Part shown: one piece after another, positions 55,991 through 64,000 of the stretch
Position numbering within the stretch: position 1 is the first letter of the stretch
Layout of the letters: the number at the start of each line of letters is the position of its first letter
Assembly (NCBI GenBank): GCA_934045905.1
Contig: OW203761.1
Span: 30,740,964 to 30,804,963, forward strand
DNA length: 64,000 nucleotides
Origin: Leuctra nigra
Lineage: Eukaryota; Arthropoda; Insecta; Plecoptera; Leuctridae
Reading direction: 5' to 3'
Notes under the pieces: generated by a model
Told to the model about the DNA's origin: nothing
The model's database searches: none
The model's input: the letters and a program-made list of their open reading frames with translations, nothing else
Made by a program: the position numbers and the translations under genes

Positions 55991-58126
55991 ATGGGTACTA
56001 CGTCTTCGGAACCTCTTAAAATCGACAGTACTACCTCTAGTTCGACTGGATCACCTGAAGTAAAGAAGTGCAAAGCTTGTTGTGCTTGTCCAGAAACGAA
56101 GAAAGTACGAGATAAATGGTGAGTTCTTGAGTCTATAATACTTCATATTAAAAGGGTATTAGGTACTAAATATGTCTATGTAAATAATTCAAAGAAAATA
56201 AATCTCTGCTAGAGTACCTAGGTAGGTCTACTGAACATTTGCGATTAACAGTAGTAATCTTAGCAATAACTTCTTTCCCATGCGCAGAGTCTAGAAGCAT
56301 GGATTATACCTACCATAGAATAAAATAACACCCTTGTATAAAAGATCTTGCAAGTCTGAAGGTACGTTTACAGTTCGACGCTCAGCGCTAGCGCTGAAAG
56401 ATAAACATGGTTTATCTTTTACCTTGAACGCCAGCGCTCGGCGTTGGGCAATCAGGAGGCTCAACGTCGAACCAACGCCGAACTATAAACGTACCTTAAG
56501 GGTCCAACTAGAAGGTACCTACCTAGAGATATTCTAATTACCTTTCTCACAATTGAGTTAATTGTTGGTAGGTAGGTACACTTAGCCAAACAAAAATTGA
56601 TCGTTCAATAAATCTGATAGGCTGATAAATGTAAGATCGCACCATCAGAAGTCAGTCTAAGCGATCTCATTGTCTCACTCTAGTAGGTGATCTCACATTT
56701 AAATGATAATAACAAGCTGTGATTGGTTATGAGACATGGCTAGTCATTCAAATTTGTTCAATGATCAATTTTTGTTTGGCCGAGTGTACCTACCAACAGG
56801 AGGCAATTCCTAGACATTTACTACACAAAGCCATTGACATTCATTGCAGTTTGAACTGCTTCACCAATTATGATTTTATAAATTGATTTAGCCTGTCACC
56901 ATTTTTCGTTTTAAACCGTTTACGTTTTCATTATATAAAAGTTGAAGGCTATAGCCCATCTGCGTCTTCCATGGTCGCGTTTTTTTGCCGCAACACAATG
57001 TTTTGCCGCAGAGTTGGTCACTCTGCCAATCAGAGCTCGAATCACAGCAACGCGTGACGTCCTGCGAATCGCCGCCGATAATAGAACCAAACGCAATATA
57101 TTCGTGCCGCGTTGCGGTTGCGGCTGAAGTAGGTAGTATTGTGAAGTGGTGTTGTGCGCATGCGCTGTTTGGCTTCAGCCAATGGGATTGTGTAAAATGC
57201 CTTGAAGGGGCAGGCAAAACGCGATATCGCGATCATGGAAGGAAGAGGGCGAGTGGAAAATCTTACAAGATTTTCAAAAACATTGCTTAAAAAGTTTTTC
57301 AAGCTTTAAACAATGAAAACGTGAAAGCTCAAGAATAGGGAAGTTTCCTTAAAATTTTTTCAGAATAATAATTATTTTATGAAAGTTAAGATGTTGCTGA
57401 ACACAGATATATATGGTATTTTTTTGTTGTGAGATGATTAGTTTTCAAGGAATTAATTTACAAAGATTGATATATTTCTTACAATTTTAAAACAGGAAAA
57501 TTGACAATGACATCACAATCCTCTATATTGCCATAGCAACAAAGGAATCACCATGGTAACACATTGTTGGAGGCTTGGAAATGACATCACGTTCCTGATT
57601 CTTGTAACTTGCCGTTTTTCCCGCCAAAATATCCAATGACATTTGAATTTGATTTTTATGAATGAAAATTTTAAATTTCACTGACGATAAGTGTGTTCGT
57701 CATTGTTATTTATGTTGATATTTACAAATTAACTGGAGTAAAATTTCACGAGACTTCCCTATTGGCCTCCAGAATGGCAAATCGGTTCAAAACTTCAACA
57801 ATGAACTGCTTTGGCATTTAGGTGGATGATCGTTCTATAGCGGAGACAAACAGAAAGTAAAATTTTCCACACTCGAAGGCGAGTGGCGGCTGGTGTAGTT
57901 CAGTGTAAGCTCGTGTAAGTCTAAGGAACAGACCTCAAGTGTAAATGCCTCTTCATTTAATTTTAAATTCACTTTTCTCTTTTAGAAAAGCATTATCATG
58001 TATGTATATACAAATAAAAATGTATATTTTCTTATCTGTAGCATCATCGAGAATGGCGAAGAAAACTGCAAACCATTAATTGAAGCTCACAAAGTTTGTA
58101 TGCGGAATATGGGATTCAACATATGA
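55991..58126 (+). CDS. COX17: COX17, cytochrome c oxidase copper chaperone, 2 exons
   Basis: Exon 1 is 55991-56118 and exon 2 is 58042-58126, joined in phase 2, giving 70 aa. The core [11 protein letters not shown]...C...[11 protein letters not shown] is the twin CX9C fold. The copper-binding CC pair lies in KACCACP, and the C-terminal CMRNMGFNI matches the family closely. COX17 is imported into the mitochondrial intermembrane space, oxidised by the MIA40 relay, and passes Cu(I) to SCO1 and COX11 for cytochrome c oxidase assembly. The Ser/Thr-rich leader ([15 protein letters not shown]) is a little longer than in vertebrates and has an extra Cys. The 1.9-kb intron holds several MITEs. Confidence 0.97.
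56358..56502. mobile_element. Hairpin MITE in COX17 intron
   Basis: AAGGTACGTTTACAGTTCG / CGAACTATAAACGTACCTT, with a CAGCGCTAGCGCTG inner palindrome. Confidence 0.8.
56577..56789. mobile_element. TIR element Q, intact copy
   Basis: TACACTTAGCCAAACAAAAA / complement, then TTGATC. The related interrupted copy is at 13312-14375. Confidence 0.75.
56885..57773. mobile_element. MITE I, copy 3, enlarged and interrupted
   Basis: Starts TTCGTTTTAAACCGTTTACG and ends GAAAGCTCAAGAAT / ATTGGCCTCC, split by element H at 57338-57765. Confidence 0.6.
57338..57765 (-). mobile_element. MITE H, copy 2
   Basis: AATAGGGAAG ... GAGACTTCCCTATT; internal sequence matches 10321-10750 in reverse. Confidence 0.8.
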
Positions 58127-58129
58127 AGT

Positions 58130-59220
58130 ATGTTACGTGAAGCAGTCAACTCTCCAAATAGTTTGAAGGTCTTACCTTGTTCCTTTCTTTTATGACTACA
58201 CATTATTATGTGTCGGCTAGTCAAAACAATCTTATTGTTGTACCTAATAATAGGCTAATATAAACCTTAATTTGTGAACATAAATGCAGCATTAAGCCCG
58301 TATCACACTGCGTTGCAAACAGGGGTTGAAACCTGCGGCTGGACACCATCATTCGCCATGCATGTGCAGAGACTGAATTTGGTCGGTTTGAAAAATTGAG
58401 ATTTTTCTATTCTGACAGTTCCGACAATTTGTTGTGGTACATTGCAATTTGTGCAACTCGGAGCGTCATTTTTAAACCAATCGACATCAACCCAAACCGC
58501 TGCGTGATAGGCTTTTGCCGCTTCTTTTTGCAACAAGTTTCCAGCCATGGCTTGCATACCAGTGTGACCACTTACCTAGTACCCTTTTTTTAAGTTCCAA
58601 AAAACAAATGCATAGATTTCTATATTGTAGGTACCTATTTTAAAGTTTAAGTGTTAATTATGAATATTCTATTACCTTATTGAATTAGCATGTCTTGTCT
58701 TATTTAAATATTCATAGGTAGGTACTACTACTGGAATGGGCTAGGTATGTAATGCCTAAAATATTAGTAGATACATGCAAGTTAGTATTCACAGGAATCA
58801 CAAGGTTCAAATAAAATGCACACTAATATTATTTGAAGTAATAGGGTTATTAATTATTTCAAAGGCAGTGACCTGGAGTGAGAAACATACTCAAAAGCTG
58901 GCATTATCTAAATTGTAGTCCGACGTACAGGGGAGGGATGATCAGGCTTCAGGCACAAACAGCTTTAATAAAGGTACCTTCACAAAGAGTGGTTTTGCAT
59001 TTTTCTTATGTAAAATTGCTACTTCAACTAACATTGATGTGGCACAAATATTTGTAAGTATATTTTACCTTGCAGAGTAAACTGCACTTTAGGTGTGATG
59101 TGGAAAGCAATCAAAAATTGAAGTTTATACAAAATATTTAAAATTGTAACAGTCGAATTTGGAATTAATAAGATGTAATAAAATTTCAGAATGACAAAGT
59201 CAAGCTCATTGGCTGTTAAA
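58130..59220. other. COX17-ZUP1 intergenic, first part
   Basis: No gene supported. AATAAA at about 58811 is one possible COX17 poly(A) signal. Confidence 0.4.
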
Positions 59221-59224
59221 AGCT

Positions 59225-59585
59225 TCGAGCAATAATAGTTGGGTGGAGAAAGCATTGACCTATCCTGCCACTGTGCGAGTTGAGGCAAACATATCAACAC
59301 ACCTGTCACGTGACGTCCATAAGCGCTGCAGTGATCGAGGGGAGGAAATGTCACGTGACTTGTGTATATCCAGCGCTAAAAATTACAATATCTCGTCAGT
59401 GTAACTTTTCAACTCAAATCAAATGTTGTGTTCAGTATTCATGATTATTAGACAATAGATATATAATGTTTCTAGGAATGTAGGTAGTTATGTATGTTGA
59501 TAATACTACTTATAATAAACCCAGCCGAGATGTTTGCCTCAAGTTTTTCCCGTCGTGCTAACTCTACCCAACTATATATGCTCAA
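59225..59585. mobile_element. TIR element
   Basis: TAGTTGGGTGGAGAAAGC and CAACTCTACCCAACTATA-like ends, plus TTGAGGCAAACAT / ATGTTTGCCTCAA inside. Confidence 0.55.
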
Positions 59586-59589
59586 AGGT

Positions 59590-60570
59590 TAAAAGAGCAA
59601 CACAAGATTTTCACCAGATTTTCAAAATCCTCAGTACTTAATGAGGTGCACCAAAAATTGAAATTGTGCGACAGACTAGGATTGGTTAAAAACTTCTCCG
59701 TAAACGCAAATCTGCATCTCTGTGAACGACCCTAAATTGACAGGTACCTAACTAGAAAACTAGCCCAATGTTAACATTGGCGACTAGAAACCACAGTGAG
59801 TATTGAAAGGAGCCTGGCATAGATTGTCTGGCAGTGTAGCAACTCGGAAGGGACTAACATTGAACAATGCAATAAAATAGTTGAATTTTGTACATGTTTG
59901 ATGACATGAGTATTTTTGCAGGTCAGTTTACTAGGTAGGTCAGTAGATACTTTTAACAATCTTTCTGATGTACAAAATGGCACTTTCAGATCTCATTCTT
60001 CCTCACAGATTTCATGGCTTAACAAATCTCATGCGGACGGATAATCTAGGAGAATTATTGCAATTTAAATTTCAAATTTTTTACTACAAGTTAACCTGGT
60101 AGGTAATAGGTAGTATTGACAGAATTTTGTTGTTGCCTTGACATGAGATGTCTCTGGGTCAATTGAAGTAAATATCGAAATTTTAATAAGATAATGGCTG
60201 CTAGTGCAAATTGTTCTAGTTTGCGTCTACTTTTTCTAGTCAGCAGTGTTCAAATAATGAAGATCACTTTGTCAAATGTAAACAGTTGTGACTTGTGTAA
60301 CCGTGGGCTAACTGAAGCGCTTGTGTTGTGCAAATAGTATTGTAACGTTCATACAGTTGCACCACTAGTCAATTGCCAATTATTATAGTTGTTTAATTGA
60401 TTGCCCTACAACTTATTACATGTGATGTGCTTTGGAAAACTCCACAGTCCTTTAAGCAGAGCTGAGAGGGAGGAGAGATAAAGCTGCTAATGTGTTTTCA
60501 GAGAACGTTATTAAGAATAATAAGTTAACATTTAACAATGGATTGATAATGTAGCAATCTAGCCGGAATG
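59590..60570. other. Region 3' of ZUP1, unassigned
   Basis: AT-rich, no gene recognised. Confidence 0.4.
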
Positions 60571-60577
60571 GAGATCA

Positions 60578-63500
60578 TCACCGATCCTGCGGTACTCGAA
60601 CTGATCTCAAAAGCTTGCTTTGCTGTAACAAGAGATAATTTTTAAAATTAGGCTTAAAATTGAATTAAGATAAATACCTATCCAAATCATGGTGTTGTTA
60701 GTGTACTGTACTGTCAAAGGTAGTTCTAGTTAGTAGTTTTACAAGAGAAAATATAAATTTTGATTTTGAATATTTGAAACGAACCTGATATTCATATTCG
60801 GTCTCCATTATGCCAGTAACAGCAACAACTTGGTATTGTCGGGCCTTCATCGCCGCCTGGGATTTGCGTATTAGCCTCATTCCTTGGGTTGCTGTGGCCG
60901 TGTTTCGAAACTGGGCCATTTGATGAGGAGCGTGACTAGGATCTAATACTATCAGCACTAGAGCTCCATCTTTGTGCTGCTCAACACCGACGATAGTGCG
61001 GCTATGACCTGCCAAAGAGAAATGCAAATGCATAAATATATAATGTATCGACATAACTCAATCTACCTTTCGTTACATTGAATGGAAAATTGGCAGAAGA
61101 ACGGGAGATGTGGAGGAAACTGTTGAAATGAAAGATTAAGGAAGAGATGGAAATTCGGCACACAATTTTATGAAGTACACCGTCTACTGCAGTGACAACT
61201 AAGAACGCCTACAAGAACCACGGCGTAGAGAACATCTATCTTTACACCATTAAATTTAAGGTGAGATCACTTCAATGATCTACCATTGGATCCCGTGAAT
61301 ACCGACTACGGGTGGAATACGCAGAAAAAATGCTATAAATCGACCCTTGGTCTAAGTCCCGCAGCCGATGGCAGCGCTAAGTTCGCTGGTGGTGATCCCG
61401 GAACTAATGTAGGCAGTCATTTTATTTCTTGAGTGATGGTCAATGGCGCGAGCTGTCAAATGTAATCTTTTAGGTTATTTGCTGTTTGGTGAATAATAAG
61501 TAAGTGAAAATGCTTATATTACATATTAATTATGACAATCAATAAACTAAACACATTTTTACACTGGTATCAACCCTTTTAATTTTATCTGATCGTTATC
61601 CTTAAGTTCTAATTTATCATTTGATTTTGAATCAACCCATTAAAATTCAGATTAGTTCGATTTTCTAACACCAACCATGGTGCTTAGAGAGCGCTGTGAT
61701 CGGCTATTAGCCGCATCCAATCCACTCTATAGACCTGGCTATATTTAACATTGGAGTCGGTTTCACGTTTCAAGCCCATCTGATCTCACCTTAAATTTAA
61801 TGATGTGAAGATAGATGTTCTCTACGCGGTGCAAGAACTAAGGCCTTAAACTAGGAAAACGCTACCTTTTTTTAACACATTGTTAAGCAAACACTCAGGT
61901 GTGAAACACTTTGAACAATATATTAGCCTTACTGAAAGTATAGGTAACAAGACGGCTAAATTGTCGAACAAAGGAATCTTGCCGCTTACCTTGGTGTTGC
62001 AAATAGAGTGGCGGTTTGAAGTCTTCGTTCTTCTGAAAGTACTGAAGAACCCAGTTGAAGAGATCGGGGTGTGCACCACCAGGACTGGTGGGTCGATGGA
62101 AATCAATCAGCTGACACCTGCAAAATTATCAAGTCAGTTAAATTTAAAAGTAAAACAAAATAATAAATGATAGGAGAAATTAGAGGCTTTAGGTCGGTTT
62201 GTTTCCACTGTCAAAACCTGTAAAATTGCAGCATTGTTAGTTTGTGGTAAATCCAAAAGAGGGAGGAGTTAGGTAGTAGGTACACAAATAGTTAAAGTGT
62301 AGCACAAAAAGAATGCATTTATGGTTGACCCGAAGATCAATAAAAAAGTAAGCAATATTACTGCAAATTACTGAATAAGCCTTGATAAAAAAAAACAATG
62401 TAGAAAAAATAAAAATCCATAAAAATCTTTGCAAGAAGTTTTTTCAGCAGTGTTAGAGCTTTGAAAGCACAAGATTAAGATAAAGCTTGAATTTGCAAAA
62501 GAACACCAGACACCTAAAAGATGTTAGTCTACACTTTCTCGTCTAGTTCCATTATCCTTGAAACACAAAAACTCACCTTATCCTGAGAGAAGAGAGGACA
62601 GTAACAACTTCTGTAGCTCCAATCCACTTCCTTGTGTTGAAGAGCTTGCCACCGAGTTGATCACTCCCTTGCACATCAAACCCTTGTGACCACGCCCACT
62701 CAATGTGCTGCTGCAGTCGAGAGATGGATGGCATGGCGCTACGTCCTGGAACGTCACTTGGACGTCCATTGGCTGGCGGCTTCATTCCATAGAGCCCTCC
62801 ATAGAGCTGCTCATTGTAACCCGTGTGGTGGAGCAGACTCGATAGCATCATTTGCATATTGCTGAATGTGGGCAAATCACTTAATAAATCATCAAGGCAA
62901 ATTTATGATTAGGGAATACCAGTCTTCCTTCGTCAGTGCAAGACGAAGAATGCAAAAAAGATATGTAAGAATTCAGAAAGTCTGTTTAAATAACAACTCT
63001 AATATAGGCTTACCGATAACCACAACCCCAACCCTTGTCTCCATACGTTGAAGCATAATGATCGACAGTGGTACATGTGAGTGTTCTTGATACATTGAGG
63101 GAGTTGCTACTTATGCCCTTGACCTTCGGAATGAGGCCTTTGGTGCAAGAGCTCCCATCATCAATTCCATTGCTCTCGGCAGCTTTCAGCTCGATCTGAC
63201 GCTCGTAATAATCCTTTACAGACATCTCTCCAGCATAAACTGCTTTCTGCATGTTGGATAAACTCTGTTCCTTGAAATTACCTTGATTGTCCATGCCATA
63301 TTGAGCCTGCAAACATCATGCAAAGAAACCCTTAAATGTATAAAACAATATGATAAAGAGATTTTTCAGCTTCATCCAATATTAGGTGATAAAATATTAC
63401 ATATTATTGGTGTAGTGTCATCAAGTAAAAGTAAAAATGTAATCCATTTTGATGGTAACACTTTACATTACAAAAATATTTAACAGTAAGTAAAATTTAT

Positions 63501-64000
63501 TCAAGAGTGTATAATGCAGGTAAAACATGTAATATAATAAAACATCTGTGGAAACAAAGCAACAATCATAATATAAACCAATCATAAAATAAAAAGAGCA
63601 ATTTTATTGTGAAAGATAGGTACCAAGGTAATTAAAAGTGCACCTAGTGCAAGAAACACATGCTTGACAACTTGCTAGTCTACAGCTATCTTACAGTGTT
63701 GCTAGACATACTACCTAATCTGATTTTACAAATAAAACCAACTTTATAAACTTGGGGCAGCTAATTACTACTAATTAGATGATACTTGAACTAAAATAGT
63801 AAATTATAAGTTAGAACAATGAGAAACAAGAAAGGTGGTAGTGAAGCATCCAACCGTGCAAAACTCTTAGTTTCTTGTTCTCACCCTGAGCAACTCAAAT
63901 TCACGCTGTTCTTGCAACCTACGGACCTCTCGATCTCTCTTCTCTATTTCTCGTGCAAGCAATCTGTCGGACGACACATCAGGCGTTACGGGGGTCACAG
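60578..64000 (-). CDS. ZUP1: ZUP1 / ZUFSP, K63-specific deubiquitinase, 3' part
   Basis: Partial gene; its 5' end lies beyond 64000. Visible exons: 64000-63895, 63306-63014, 62861-62577, 62117-61990, 61008-60785, 60622-60578 (about 360 codons, phases match). It starts in a charged helix (DRLLAREIEKRDREVRRLQEQ, the ubiquitin-binding helical arm), then AQYGMDNQGNFKEQSLSNM. The C78/UFSP-type peptidase follows: YGDKGWGCGYR (catalytic Cys), LYLQHQGHSRTIVGVE (catalytic His) and VLIVLDP (Asp). In vertebrates ZUP1 cuts long K63-linked ubiquitin chains in genome maintenance. The last exon (QSKLLRSVRVPQDR-stop) is my inference from a strong acceptor after another GTTCGT donor. If that donor is unused, translation reads on to a stop at 60698. 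N-terminal zinc fingers would be outside the window. Confidence 0.93.
61222..61838. mobile_element. TIR element in ZUP1 intron
   Basis: CGTAGAGAACATCTATCTTT ... AAATTTAAGGTGAGATC on the left, its complement on the right (about 45 bp). Confidence 0.75.

Noticed and set aside
56888..57302. Frames of 86-109 codons on both strands in COX17 intron
   Set aside because: They lie within enlarged MITE I; no domain seen.

Overview
This is nuclear DNA of an insect. Five conserved protein genes are split by GT-AG introns, and one joins a LOTUS domain to an OSK (SGNH-like) domain, the architecture of Oskar, known only from insects. The sequence is AT-rich. Introns and intergenic DNA are packed with MITEs, foldback elements, hAT and Helitron-like elements and non-LTR retrotransposon pieces, many inside one another. 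I could not decide the insect order.

Layout: (1) 1-5.7 kb is a nest of transposable elements. (2) 5.7-27.2 kb (+) is an apparently complete 10-exon oskar gene of about 697 codons; its 8.3-kb intron 7 holds two large head-to-head repeats and a 1.4-kb foldback element. (3) 29.3-47.8 kb (+) is a complete 8-exon FAF2/UBXD8 gene (about 441 aa) with many elements in its introns, some within tens of bases of splice sites. (4) 52.1-55.3 kb (-) is a two-exon MDP1 phosphatase gene. (5) 56.0-58.1 kb (+) is a two-exon COX17 gene, divergent from MDP1 across 660 bp. (6) 60.6-64.0 kb (-) is the 3' part of ZUP1/ZUFSP, a K63-specific deubiquitinase, running off the right edge.

These genes do not form one pathway. 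Oskar nucleates germ plasm, FAF2 is an ER/lipid-droplet p97 adaptor, MDP1 is a HAD phosphatase, COX17 is the mitochondrial copper chaperone, and ZUP1 acts in the DNA-damage ubiquitin response. The most interesting points are the oskar gene itself; a repeat family with a 5' inverted-repeat head, arrays of CRE+ETS+YY1-like motifs and a Helitron-like 3' end; a hAT-type element that encodes only a CGGBP1-like zinc finger; and an 834-bp TIR element with a 14-15 bp target duplication next to a FAF2 splice acceptor. All exon joins, homologies and element classes were read by eye; no search was run.
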